Shown here one piece after another: positions 1-7,956 of a stretch of DNA of 18,155 nt. The position numbers were made by a program, and so were the translations under genes. The notes below the pieces were generated by a model. It did no database searches. It was not told the origin of the DNA and saw only the letters and a list, made by a program, of their open reading frames with translations. This DNA is from a bacterium (GTDB lineage: Bacteria; Tectomicrobia; Entotheonellia; Entotheonellales; Entotheonellaceae): positions 1 to 18,155 of the forward strand of contig JAPULM010000437.1 of NCBI GenBank assembly GCA_027294925.1. The letters run 5' to 3'. The first letter of the stretch is position 1. Each line of letters begins with the position of its first letter.

Positions 1-2884
1 CCACCCCACGACGGATCAACCAGACCAGGAGTAGGCCGATCAAGGCCAAACCATAGTTGAGGTATTCCCAAAAGACTTGCGCCGGCCGATTGAGAGACGG
101 CAAGGTGCGCGAGAAATGGGCACGGCCGCGAATACCTAATAGATCCCGGTCTTCCAAAGACCAGTCTACAGCGTTCTCCACCAATTGTACGGAATTCAAA
201 TAGCGTGTCCGCAAACCACTACTGGCCAGGTCCAAAGCGCTGTCGGTGAGAAAGGTGTTGGAGGCAAACAAAATCAGACGTGCCGACTCGGGGGAGCGCC
301 CGATCACCCGGCTGATGACGGGTTTCTGGTCTTTTTCGGCTTCATCCTGACGTTGTGCATCACCGCCAGGCATGCCTGGCGAAGCAGTGTCAGTCTTTGT
401 CGCCGGCTCCTCGCTTTTGGCAAGAGGAGAGGGTTTGCCTTTGAACCAGGACTCAAAGCGACCCTCCACCGCTACGGCCAGAAGCTGACGGCCACGCTTC
501 GTGCCGGTCGCAAAACCCAAGGCGCCGTAGGTGCGAAAATCAGGTTGGATATTCAGCCCGTCCGACGTCCAGGCAGCGGCGGAGCTTTCCAACAAGCGAA
601 GCACCCGCCGCTCACTGTTTTTCTCCATGTCCAGGCTAATGGGAGAAGGCCAGTTGAGGGTAATCTGATCAAGTCCGGTAGTCAATCCGCCATCACGCTC
701 CATGCCGTCAGCGCGGATGTCCACGAAATAAGGGTACTCCACCATGCGAGTTTCTCGCACGGTAAAGCCACCGACGTTCCGGTTAACCGGAATCGGAAAG
801 GCCGAATTCTGAGGATCGAGTACCATGGTCTCTTCCAGTGTAATGCCGTGGTGCTCAAGCCAGGCCTTGAGACCGGAATCGTGTTTACTGGCTGAGAGCG
901 TCCCCATCAAATCGACATCGAAAGGCGCGGTCGCAAGAATAACAGTGCCGCCACGCATGAGAAATTGGTCGACAGCAAAGAGCTGTTTATCGTCCAATTT
1001 ATCAGGCGACGCCAGCAAGAGCAAATCGGCCTCGTCGGGTACCCGGCCGTTTTTGAGATCGGTGTTGCGCACCGTATGTTCCACCTGTAACTGCTCTTGC
1101 AACATGGTGAAACGCTTGCCTTGCGCGGGCCGTCGCATGCCCATCGGCATTCCCATGCGACGGCCAGGCTGCGGCGCGTGCAGGGCAACGGTTTTGAGGA
1201 AGCCCTTGGAGAAACGTTTGAGAGCGGCTTGCACACCGCGCTCTAAGCCGGCTTTGTCCAACCCTTCCGGCAATGGGACCTGTACCAGGCTACCATTGCT
1301 CTCTAAGACCAGGTAAAACCAAAACGTATTGGGATTGAATAAACCAACCGCCATAGGCCGAAAACCAAAATCCGCTTCCAGTTGTTTAGCCAGGGCTCCA
1401 CCATCGGCATCCGGATCAACAAATTCGACGCGTAAGCGGTCGCCTGCCGAGACTTTCAGTTCGTCCAAGACGACATTCAGGTCTTGCTTCAGCTTCACCA
1501 GTGGCTCCGGCAAACGCGCATCAGGCGACACGTAGCCCTTGAAAACCACTGGATGCAGAATATTGCTAAACAGATCACCCGAACCCTGGTAGGTGTAAAG
1601 AACTTTTTTAATGGTTCGGGTAATGTCGTACTCCGGATTGCGTAGTTCCACCCGCAGATCGTTGATGCCCTGTACCTTGACCTCAATCAAGTCACGGAAC
1701 CCCAGCGTCTCATACTGATCACCATATTGAATCAAAACATCGAAATAGGAGTTGACCACCGCCGCCTGATACTTATTGGAAAACTGGAAGGGCACCGGCC
1801 GTATGCCATACCGTTCGCCGGCTTCCTTCTCTAGTTCGGGATTCTCCAAGGGATCGATAAACTCCACCCGTGCGCGTCCGCCGCTGGCCACCGCATACTC
1901 TTCCAGCAGGTCGCGCAAACGCGGCACCAGAGGGGCCAAAAGGGGATGCGTCTTGGCACTAAAGTAGCCACGAATCAGAAGCGGTTCTTTAAGCTGGGCC
2001 AGATACCCGCGGGTAGTGTCCGAAATTGAATACATGCGCCCTGCGGTGATGTCAGCGCGAACCCAACCCAACGGAGCAAGCCACAAGTTGACGGCTAAAA
2101 AGTTGATGGCGAACAGAGCCGTGACCAGGCCCCACTGCCGGTGGTAACGGTTGGCCGCATTGCCTGCCCAGCGCTGACGCTCCAAAGCATAGACGTTGAG
2201 GGTTAAGAAGACCCCAACAATGCTGAGATAATAGACCAGATCCCGTGCGTCAATAATACCGCGGGTAATGGACTCAAAACGGGCGCCCGAACCGAGCAGC
2301 TTGAGCACCTCGGCAGCCCGTGTGCCGAACAGACCGGTCAGGATATCAGAACCCAGGGCGTAGAACAGCCCACCCAGCAGGGAGGCCAGAAGCAGGCTGA
2401 TGATCTGGTTATCTGAGCGAGCGCTCACAAACAAGCCAATGGCCAGATAGGCGGCGGCGAGGAACAGCGTCGCCAGGTAGCCGCCAAACACCGGCCCCCA
2501 ATCCAGCGGAGCGATCAAAGACACCGTTACGGGCACCGGCAGGGTAAGAATCAGAGCCACCGCCAGCAGACCGAAACAGGCGAAGAACTTCCCCAACACC
2601 AGCTGCAGCGGTGGCACTGGCGACGTCAGGAGAAATTCCAGCGTACCAGCACGCTGTTCTTCTGACCACATGCGCATGGTGATCGCTGCCGAGAGAAACA
2701 CCAGGAGGATGGGCATCCATTCGAACAAGGGACGGACGTCGGCAATGTTGCGCGCGAAAAAGGTCTCTACCCAGAAAAACACAAACAGGGTAACCAGGAG
2801 AAAGGCCCCGAAAAAGATAAAGGCGATCGGCGAGGAGAAAAAGCCGGCGAATTCTTTGCGCGCAATGCGACTTAAATTACCCAT
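1..2884 (-). CDS. GldF-GldG fusion: ABC-2 permease joined to GldG-type extracytoplasmic protein (3' end beyond window)
   Basis: One uninterrupted minus-strand frame from ATG 2884-2882 to the left edge, about 961 codons with no stop, so the C-terminus is missing. Residues ~1-230 are an ABC-2 type permease with about six hydrophobic segments (for example ~14-40, 57-73, 95-122, 133-152, 160-185, 209-228) and the family sequence RMWSEEQRAGTLEFLLTSP. A further membrane segment at ~243-262 starts the GldG part. GldG is a long extracytoplasmic region up to ~925, followed by a membrane segment rich in Leu/Ile and ending in Arg-Arg. GldF and GldG are separate proteins in gliding Bacteroidetes; single-chain fusions are known in other bacteria, where the exported substrate is unknown. 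A Met/Arg-rich stretch near residue 580 and a charged, Pro-rich linker near 820-865 look like flexible inserts. The start overlaps the ATPase stop by 8 nt, so translational coupling is likely. Confidence 0.9.
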   Translation of the reverse strand, partial: MGNLSRIARKEFAGFFSSPIAFIFFGAFLLVTLFVFFWVETFFARNIADVRPLFEWMPILLVFLSAAITMRMWSEEQRAGTLEFLLTSPVPPLQLVLGKFFACFGLLAVALILTLPVPVTVSLIAPLDWGPVFGGYLATLFLAAAYLAIGLFVSARSDNQIISLLLASLLGGLFYALGSDILTGLFGTRAAEVLKLLGSGARFESITRGIIDARDLVYYLSIVGVFLTLNVYALERQRWAGNAANRYHRQWGLVTALFAINFLAVNLWLAPLGWVRADITAGRMYSISDTTRGYLAQLKEPLLIRGYFSAKTHPLLAPLVPRLRDLLEEYAVASGGRARVEFIDPLENPELEKEAGERYGIRPVPFQFSNKYQAAVVNSYFDVLIQYGDQYETLGFRDLIEVKVQGINDLRVELRNPEYDITRTIKKVLYTYQGSGDLFSNILHPVVFKGYVSPDARLPEPLVKLKQDLNVVLDELKVSAGDRLRVEFVDPDADGGALAKQLEADFGFRPMAVGLFNPNTFWFYLVLESNGSLVQVPLPEGLDKAGLERGVQAALKRFSKGFLKTVALHAPQPGRRMGMPMGMRRPAQGKRFTMLQEQLQVEHTVRNTDLKNGRVPDEADLLLLASPDKLDDKQLFAVDQFLMRGGTVILATAPFDVDLMGTLSASKHDSGLKAWLEHHGITLEETMVLDPQNSAFPIPVNRNVGGFTVRETRMVEYPYFVDIRADGMERDGGLTTGLDQITLNWPSPISLDMEKNSERRVLRLLESSAAAWTSDGLNIQPDFRTYGALGFATGTKRGRQLLAVAVEGRFESWFKGKPSPLAKSEEPATKTDTASPGMPGGDAQRQDEAEKDQKPVISRVIGRSPESARLILFASNTFLTDSALDLASSGLRTRYLNSVQLVENAVDWSLEDRDLLGIRGRAHFSRTLPSLNRPAQVFWEYLNYGLALIGLLLVWLIRRGV
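364..381. repeat. 18-bp perfect palindrome inside the gldFG linker
   Basis: CGCCAGGCATGCCTGGCG is identical to its reverse complement. It lies in the part of the fusion gene that codes for the Pro/Gly/charged linker (SPGMPGGDA region). No other copy was noticed in the window. It could be a cruciform or protein-binding site, a decayed small insertion, or chance. Confidence 0.7.
1128..1165. repeat. 12-bp perfect inverted repeat with 14-nt loop inside gldFG
   Basis: GGCCGTCGCATG at 1128-1139 is the exact reverse complement of CATGCGACGGCC at 1154-1165. The repeat codes for the Arg/Met-rich segment (GRRMGMPMGMRRPA) of the GldG half. Transcribed, it would make a strong 12-bp hairpin in the coding sequence. 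No T-run follows on either strand, so it is not an intrinsic terminator. Confidence 0.75.
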
Positions 2885-3824
2885 TGTTCTGCCCTCCGTC
2901 AGACGCCGAAAGCTCGCCGAAAATGGTTTCCAAATCCCGACTTTCAGGCGCCATGGTGAAAAGCTTGAAGCCCGCTTCAATAAGCGCCTGTGCCACAGCC
3001 GGCGCGCTATCTGTGGGGTCGTGGTCGCCCTCAATGGTCAAGGTATAGAGGTGGCGATTGCCATCGCCTGCAGAGGTCTCGACCGATGTCACCGGCGCCA
3101 GCTTGTTGAACAACGGTTCGGCCTGCTCAGGTCCGGCGTCGGTGAGCAGCCGCAGACGGTGACCGACTTGCAGCGCATCGAGCCGCGCGTCCAACACCTT
3201 GCGGCCGTCCTGAATAATGATGACACGATCGCATACGGCTTGAACTTCCGGCAGAATATGCGTCGAGAGCATAATCGTGGCGCTCTTGGCCAGGGTCTTG
3301 ATGAGACTGCGCATGTGCTGAATCTGGGTCGGGTCTAAGCCATTGGTAGGCTCGTCCAAAATGAGAATGGTCGGGTTGTGTAGGATGGCCTGGGCCACCC
3401 CAACACGTTGCTGGTAGCCACGTGACAGGGTATTAATCATCTCCATTGCTCTAGGCTCCAGCTCCGTACGGGCAATGGCGGCACGGATCCGAACCCCGCG
3501 CTCGGTCTTCGCAACACCGTGTAGAGCCGCCGCATAGTCCAGATAGTCGATAACCGTCATCTCCGGATATACCGGGCAGTTTTCCGGCAGGTAGCCAAGC
3601 TGACGCTGGATCGCCTCACGGTGACTGTGGATGCTCATCCCGTGCATTTCAATAGACCCTGAGGTGGGTTCCAGAAAGCCCGTCAGCATTTTCATGATGG
3701 TGGTCTTACCGGCACCATTGTGACCCAGTAGTCCGACGATTTCACCTTGACCGATCTCAAACGATACCTGGTCAACCGCAGTGTGATCACCGTAAGTACG
3801 AGTTAACGATTCTACACGTATCAT
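2877..3824 (-). CDS. ABC transporter ATP-binding protein, GldA-like
   Basis: Cytoplasmic ATPase of 315 residues that would power the permease fusion encoded next to it. Walker A GHNGAGKTT is at 34-42, the signature LSRGYQQR at 133-140, Walker B ILILDEPT at 153-160 and the switch His at ~189 (LSTHI). All catalytic motifs are intact. The ~100-residue tail after the ATPase core is usual for drug/ABC-2 type ATPases. I chose ATG 3824 because GAGGA lies 9 nt upstream; an in-frame TTG at 3830 would be too close to that site. The stop overlaps the next start (ATG 2884) by 8 nt. Family assignment to ABC-2/GldA type is firm; what the transporter moves is not visible. Confidence 0.93.
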   Translation of the reverse strand: MIRVESLTRTYGDHTAVDQVSFEIGQGEIVGLLGHNGAGKTTIMKMLTGFLEPTSGSIEMHGMSIHSHREAIQRQLGYLPENCPVYPEMTVIDYLDYAAALHGVAKTERGVRIRAAIARTELEPRAMEMINTLSRGYQQRVGVAQAILHNPTILILDEPTNGLDPTQIQHMRSLIKTLAKSATIMLSTHILPEVQAVCDRVIIIQDGRKVLDARLDALQVGHRLRLLTDAGPEQAEPLFNKLAPVTSVETSAGDGNRHLYTLTIEGDHDPTDSAPAVAQALIEAGFKLFTMAPESRDLETIFGELSASDGGQNNG

Positions 3825-4116
3825 CGACAACGTTCCTCTTCACTTTGTCTTTATCCTACATCCGAAACCCAACATGTCATGTATATCATAAACCGGCTGT
3901 TGCCTTCCACACACTGCGGCATGAAACCGGCCACCTCACGCCCCATGCGGACAAAACCTGACCGTTCATGCCCGTAAGGGTGTGGGTTGTACGGGAATCA
4001 GGAAGGATGAGCCGTCGTAGAGACACAGTGTCTGTCTACAAAAGCATAAAACCCCCGCAGGCGTTCAGAAATTCCAACGGTGCCCTTATGCATCGACACG
4101 AAACGGAGCCCGCTAG
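3825..4116. other. Intergenic region between upp and the ABC operon
   Basis: This gap of about 290 nt holds no convincing gene. On the minus strand it should carry the 3' end of the URC transcript and the promoter of the ABC operon; a TATGAT hexamer reading leftward near 3887-3892 is a possible -10, but no good -35 goes with it. An imperfect hairpin at 4017-4039 (arms GTAGA/TCTAC around a GACA/TGTC core) has no T-run. A weak GC-rich stem followed by TTTT, near 4050-4070 on the minus strand, could end upp transcription. Confidence 0.4.
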
Positions 4117-4746
4117 CTACAACGTGCCAAATAGACGATCACCGGCGTCTCCAAGACCCGGTACAATGTAGGACTTGTCATTCAGACCCTGGTCAATAGC
4201 GGCAGTGAAAATCGGCACATCCGGATGATGTTCTTGAACGTATGCCACCCCCTCCGGTGCCGCCAACAGGCAAACAAATTTGACCTTTTGATACTGACAC
4301 TCCTTGAGCCTGGTTAAGGCGGCAACCGCCGTATGTCCTGTCGCTAGCATCGGATCCACCACGATCGTTTCTTGCTCGTGCGCCTGTTGTGGCAGTTTCA
4401 GGTAATACTCAATAATGACCTGCGACTGAGGTTCCCGATACAAGCCGATATGGCCGACGCGGGCCGATGGGAACAATTCCAAGATGCCGTCCAGAAGGCC
4501 GTTTCCTGCCCGTAGAATCGACACCAGGTTGATCTGCGGACTTTCCAGCATGGGGGCCTGCATCTCTTGTATGGGTGTCCGGATAGTGACCTGACGCAGT
4601 GGCAAGTCACGCGTCACCTCGTAAGCCAGGAGTAAGCTCACCTCCTTCATCAGCCGGCGGAATTTGTGGGGCGCCGTGTCGTTGCAACGCATGACACTGA
4701 GCTTATGCTGAACAAGGGGATGATCGATCACCTTAACCTCTGCCAT
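4117..4746 (-). CDS. upp: Uracil phosphoribosyltransferase
   Basis: Converts uracil and PRPP to UMP and diphosphate in the cytoplasm. At 209 residues it matches the family length. The PRPP-binding loop [12 protein letters not shown] (129-140) is present, with GHT where Escherichia coli has GGS. The uracil-binding C-terminal motif [15 protein letters not shown] (~195-209) is complete. I chose ATG 4746 because AGGAGG lies 10 nt upstream and the protein then begins with the usual family N-terminus. An in-frame ATG at 4785 overlaps the urc4 stop (TAATG) but has no ribosome-binding site. It is the third gene of the URC operon: in the URC pathway UPRT feeds uracil into the route as UMP, so here its role is probably catabolic as well as salvage. 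Confidence 0.95.
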   Translation of the reverse strand: MAEVKVIDHPLVQHKLSVMRCNDTAPHKFRRLMKEVSLLLAYEVTRDLPLRQVTIRTPIQEMQAPMLESPQINLVSILRAGNGLLDGILELFPSARVGHIGLYREPQSQVIIEYYLKLPQQAHEQETIVVDPMLATGHTAVAALTRLKECQYQKVKFVCLLAAPEGVAYVQEHHPDVPIFTAAIDQGLNDKSYIVPGLGDAGDRLFGTL

Positions 4747-4784
4747 CGGGCATACTCCTCCTGAAGACTGAACATCCGAACCCA

Positions 4785-6014
4785 TTAAAATACGGTGCCA
4801 TCGCTCTGTACCTGGACGGGACTCAAACCGCCCCGGCGCTCAAACGCAAGCTGTCTGCCGGCTCGCCAGGTGCCGCCTTCAAGGATGTTCGCTAAGGGCA
4901 ACGCCGTGCGATCACGTCCCAGGCGCTGACGGATTAAATCTGCTAGCTTGTCTAACAAGGCGACCGTGAGAGCACGCCACTCCACCACCAACGCATCTGA
5001 GACTTGATATAGCCGACCCAGAGCGCTCTCGAGACGCGGTGTCAGCACGCCCATGTCAATCAAAAGCCCGCCGTTACGATACTCCGGCAAAGCGGTTAGC
5101 GCATCTAAATCCGACACCTCAATCCCACCAGCCGCGAGTGGTTCGATGAGCGAATACGACAACCACTGAGAGAGTTTATGAAAGGGGATTAAACCGGATG
5201 CAAGCGTAAACGACTGCAATGCCACATGTTCCCACACATCACCCAGGGGGACACCAGCCACAAATAAACGCGCCGGCCATACTTCGGAGAAGGTATCGAG
5301 AACTGCAGTCAGCAGACGTCCGGCCGAAATCGTTCCCGCCACGGCAAGCTGATCCACATAATCGTAAAACAGGCCGAGCCGGCCGGATTCACCAAAAACA
5401 TCAGGCTGGGCCTGCATCAAGCTTGACAAGTTGCGTAGAAGTTCCAACCGCCCCGACAATCCCACCAGTGGATTGCCAGCTGTTACCTGCAAGGCCTGCG
5501 CCAATTCATCCTGCGACAGCGACGCAAGTCGATCGGCATCTACTGCAGGCGTATCGCAAGACGAAAACAGGCCACCCCAATACATCTGCCAACTCGCAAC
5601 CGCCAACCCCTCAGAACGTGTATAGACCGTGCCGTCTTGGGATTCCGTGTAGCGCCAACGATCGCCCGCCCCGGCATCGAGCAACACACTAATAATGCTT
5701 AACTCAACTAGAGCCAGCCCTCTGTCACGCTGGGCTAAAGCGTCCAGCGCCGCTTCAGCCAAGCGATCTCTACCACCTGCTGAAAAATGCCGCAAACGGC
5801 TATGGAGGGGAATGTCGAGAGTCGGATGATGCGTTTTGATCAGGTCGCAAACATAGTCCGCAGTCGGCGCCAGCGCTTCCGGATGGTAGACAAAATGTTC
5901 CAGATCACCTTGCGCAGCAAGATCGAATAGGTAATGCGCGCGTTCACGCACGGCCTGCGCCGACCGCAAATAGGCAACTGTCTCAGCCTCAGATGCGTGC
6001 ATCTTACGATTCAT
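4785..6014 (-). CDS. urc4: URC4-type protein (DUF1688), uracil catabolism
   Basis: A 409-residue protein of the DUF1688/URC4 (Urg3) family. URC4 is required for uracil catabolism by the URC pathway first described in the yeast Lachancea kluyveri; its exact reaction is not settled to my knowledge. I recognise it from the N-terminal region ([12 protein letters not shown], then HFVYHPEAL) and the conserved block [14 protein letters not shown] near residues 75-90, and from its position between URC1 and UPRT homologues. No signal peptide or membrane segment is visible. ATG 6014 overlaps the urc1 stop by 11 nt, which suggests coupled translation. ATG 6002, just past that stop, is an alternative start that would remove four residues. 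Confidence 0.9.
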   Translation of the reverse strand: MNRKMHASEAETVAYLRSAQAVRERAHYLFDLAAQGDLEHFVYHPEALAPTADYVCDLIKTHHPTLDIPLHSRLRHFSAGGRDRLAEAALDALAQRDRGLALVELSIISVLLDAGAGDRWRYTESQDGTVYTRSEGLAVASWQMYWGGLFSSCDTPAVDADRLASLSQDELAQALQVTAGNPLVGLSGRLELLRNLSSLMQAQPDVFGESGRLGLFYDYVDQLAVAGTISAGRLLTAVLDTFSEVWPARLFVAGVPLGDVWEHVALQSFTLASGLIPFHKLSQWLSYSLIEPLAAGGIEVSDLDALTALPEYRNGGLLIDMGVLTPRLESALGRLYQVSDALVVEWRALTVALLDKLADLIRQRLGRDRTALPLANILEGGTWRAGRQLAFERRGGLSPVQVQSDGTVF

Positions 6015-7266
6015 CGAGCCGACGCCCCTGTACACGCCTCAGGTCTGCAGCGCTAAGCGGTTGTGACTCGGCAAAATAGCCGGCGGCTATTTTGGCGTCG
6101 ATCTCCACCCGGGCATCTTGCGGTATCAAATCTGCCGGAATCGTCACCTGCTCGCCGATCTCAATGCCTGACGCCGTCAGCGCCTGGCACTTCATGTGAC
6201 TCATGGACACAAACCGGTCAATCTTACTGATCCCAAGCCAGTGCAACACATCCGGCATAAGCTCCTGAAAGCGCATGTCCTGGACGCCGGCAACGCACTC
6301 GGTTCTGGCAAAATATTGATCGGCGCGGTCGCCGCCCAGCTGCCGCTTACGGGCGTTATAGACTAAAAACTTGGTGACTTCGCCGAGGGCGCGCCCTTCT
6401 TTCCGATTGTAGACAATCACCCCGACGCCGCCTTGTTGCGCGGTCGCCACACAAACCTCAATACCATGCGCTAAATACGGGCGGCAGGTGCAGATATCAG
6501 AGCCAAACACATCTGAGCCATTACATTCGTCATGTACACGACAGGCAATCGATGTATGACGATCCGCCAACTTCGCGGCGTCGCCAAACACATACACCGT
6601 CATGCCGCCAATGGGAGGAAGAAACACGCTGAGATCAGGGCGGGTGACAAGCTCCGGAAACATGCCGGCCGTCTGCTCAAACAAATGACGGCGCAATTCA
6701 TTTTCCGACACCCCAAAACGCGCTGCAATACCGGGCAAATACCAAACCGGCTCGAGCGCCGCTTTGGTGACAACGCATTCACCTTTGTCGAGCAAAATTT
6801 TGCCGTCGGGTGTTAAACGGCCAGCATCCACCGCCTGCGCCAGTTCAGGAACATTGATATGCGCCTTGGTTATGGCAATGGTGGGTCGTATGTCATAGCC
6901 CTGCTTGAGACGACAACCGGAAAACACCGCATCGACAACGGCGCCATATGGATCGATCGACACAATCGCCTTGGGATCATGCCAAGACGGGTGCGGACCA
7001 ATTTGTTGCACCGGTGCGGTATCGGTCAAATCCGCTACATGATCCTGCTTGAGCACCCCGGCCGCAACCGCCAGGGCACGATACACCGCATACGAACCAG
7101 CGTGCGTGCCAATCACATTGCGATGCGACGGCGTGGTTAAGGTGCCGATAATCGGACCCCGCTCCAGCGCTTGCGCAGCGCCCCAGTTAATGGGAACAAC
7201 AGGCGGGCCATCGCGTCGTGGATGGGTGGTTAACACAATGGGTTTGGGAGACCTGGCTTTCGTCAT
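6004..7266 (-). CDS. urc1: URC1-type GTP cyclohydrolase II homologue, uracil catabolism
   Basis: A 420-residue homologue of GTP cyclohydrolase II (RibA) of the longer URC1 type. The zinc motif C-x10-C-x-C is exact: Cys248, Cys259 and Cys261 within HDECNGSDVFGSDICTCR. The RibA-like nucleotide-binding segment NRKEGRALGEVTK follows at ~287-299. The ~220-residue N-terminal part is absent from plain RibA and typical of URC1. No riboflavin gene is nearby, while URC4 and UPRT follow directly, so I infer uracil catabolism (ring opening of a uracil nucleotide), not riboflavin synthesis. ATG 7266 is preceded by AAGGCAGGGG at good spacing. A leftward extended -10 lies about 50 nt upstream. It overlaps urc4 by 11 nt, and the three genes probably form one transcript. 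Confidence 0.92.
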   Translation of the reverse strand: MTKARSPKPIVLTTHPRRDGPPVVPINWGAAQALERGPIIGTLTTPSHRNVIGTHAGSYAVYRALAVAAGVLKQDHVADLTDTAPVQQIGPHPSWHDPKAIVSIDPYGAVVDAVFSGCRLKQGYDIRPTIAITKAHINVPELAQAVDAGRLTPDGKILLDKGECVVTKAALEPVWYLPGIAARFGVSENELRRHLFEQTAGMFPELVTRPDLSVFLPPIGGMTVYVFGDAAKLADRHTSIACRVHDECNGSDVFGSDICTCRPYLAHGIEVCVATAQQGGVGVIVYNRKEGRALGEVTKFLVYNARKRQLGGDRADQYFARTECVAGVQDMRFQELMPDVLHWLGISKIDRFVSMSHMKCQALTASGIEIGEQVTIPADLIPQDARVEIDAKIAAGYFAESQPLSAADLRRVQGRRLDES

Positions 7267-7314
7267 ACCCCTGCCTTCTAAGATGTGCCTCAACACAAAC
7301 AGCGTTTACGTTTA

Positions 7315-7323
7315 ATTATATCA
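7315..7323 (-). promoter_or_regulatory. Extended -10 promoter of the URC operon
   Basis: On the minus strand the sequence reads TGATATAAT, a perfect TATAAT (7320-7315) preceded by the TGn extension. The -35 region is poor, as is usual for extended -10 promoters. Predicted transcription start is near 7308, giving a leader of about 40 nt before urc1. It sits in the 123-nt gap between the rhodanese stop and urc1, so the URC genes can be expressed independently of the rhodanese gene. Confidence 0.55.
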
Positions 7324-7389
7324 GACGACAGATGACCCACGGTATCTTATCAGGCATCATCCACTGGCGCGACCTACTTAACAGCGTAG

Positions 7390-7749
7390 CTACGCCACGG
7401 GTAGGCCCGACTCCCGCCATCCCTTAAAACCACCGGCTAAATAACAAATGTTCGTGTAACCCAACTGCTGCAGTGTCTGCCCTGCCAGGGCAGCTCGGCC
7501 TTCACCCAGTCAATGCGTCACAATCGGCGTGGACTTATCCGGCACCATTTCCTCCACCTTGCCTTCGAGACGCCCACGGGCAAGAAACGTCCCTTGTGGG
7601 ATATGGCCTTCGTTCCACTCGTCCTGTTCACGTACGTCCAATACTACCACATTTTCCCCGCTGCTAAGCTTGGCGTTCAAATCGGTACTCGACATAGTGG
7701 GTACAGCCTGTAAAGCTGTTTCAATCAAATTTCGTCCGGTCGTGGCCAT
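7390..7749 (-). CDS. Rhodanese-domain selenoprotein (in-frame TGA = selenocysteine at the catalytic position)
   Basis: A 119-residue single-domain sulfurtransferase if TGA 7512-7510 is read as selenocysteine (residue 80). Before it: VVVLDVREQDEWNEGHIPQG (35-54), the conserved rhodanese strand and GHI motif, then TPIVTH leading into the active site. After it: U-LGEGR, the six-residue active-site loop ending in Arg85, then the canonical C-terminus GYTNICYLAGGFKGW and GLPVA before TAG 7392-7390. The TGA is exactly where rhodaneses carry the persulfide-forming Cys. A SECIS-like hairpin follows at 7493-7477. ATG 7749 has AGGAGG 10 nt upstream; an in-frame ATG at 7788 lacks such a site. Conventional gene calling would stop at 7510 and lose a third of the domain. 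Alternatives are a point-mutated pseudogene or a sequencing error. Sec insertion needs selA/B/C/D elsewhere in the genome. Confidence 0.82.
7477..7493 (-). promoter_or_regulatory. Bacterial SECIS-like hairpin of the rhodanese selenoprotein gene
   Basis: The minus strand reads CTGCCC-TGGCA-GGGCAG, a perfect 6-bp stem with a 5-nt loop. The stem starts 16 nt after the TGA and the apical loop starts 22 nt after it. G is the second base of the loop. These match the published bacterial SECIS rules (loop about 16-37 nt from UGA, G among the first two loop bases). It would bind SelB. Function is inferred; folding and expression are untested. Confidence 0.7.
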
Positions 7750-7920
7750 CGGTATAGGTCCTCCTTCTCCATAACACAAGACTTTCATAGATAATCACTT
7801 CGAACACGCCGATACACCCAACGGTGCAGGTGCACAATTACCATCTAGTTGTACGGCAAGCGGATGGCAGGGTCAAGCCAAATTTACCCAGTAGCCGAGC
7901 AAATATTGACCACTTGCGAC

Positions 7921-7949
7921 GTGTCATACGGCACCGATTGCGTTATAGT
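7921..7949 (+). promoter_or_regulatory. Candidate sigma70-type promoter of the alcohol dehydrogenase gene
   Basis: GTGTCA (7921-7926, four of six consensus bases) and TATAGT (7944-7949, five of six) are separated by 17 nt, about 62 nt upstream of the start codon at 8011. Two dyads follow directly downstream (7957-7981) and could be operators. Confidence 0.45.
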
Positions 7950-7956
7950 GGAACCC

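Noticed and set aside
185..895. Long plus-strand open frame antisense to gldFG
   Set aside because: It has no recognisable domain or ribosome-binding site and overlaps a clearly coding minus-strand frame.
2670..3338. Plus-strand open frame across the ABC ATPase gene
   Set aside because: It is antisense to well-conserved ATPase and permease sequence and its translation is low in recognisable motifs.
4017..4039. Hairpin downstream of upp as terminator
   Set aside because: The stem has a bulge and neither strand has a T-run after it.
5219..5692. Plus-strand open frame opposite urc4
   Set aside because: The Pro/His/Thr-rich translation is typical of antisense frames and no family match is visible.
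7510..7749. A 79-residue rhodanese-like protein ending at TGA 7510
   Set aside because: It lacks the active-site residue and the last third of the domain, which are encoded intact just after the TGA; the longer selenoprotein reading explains more.
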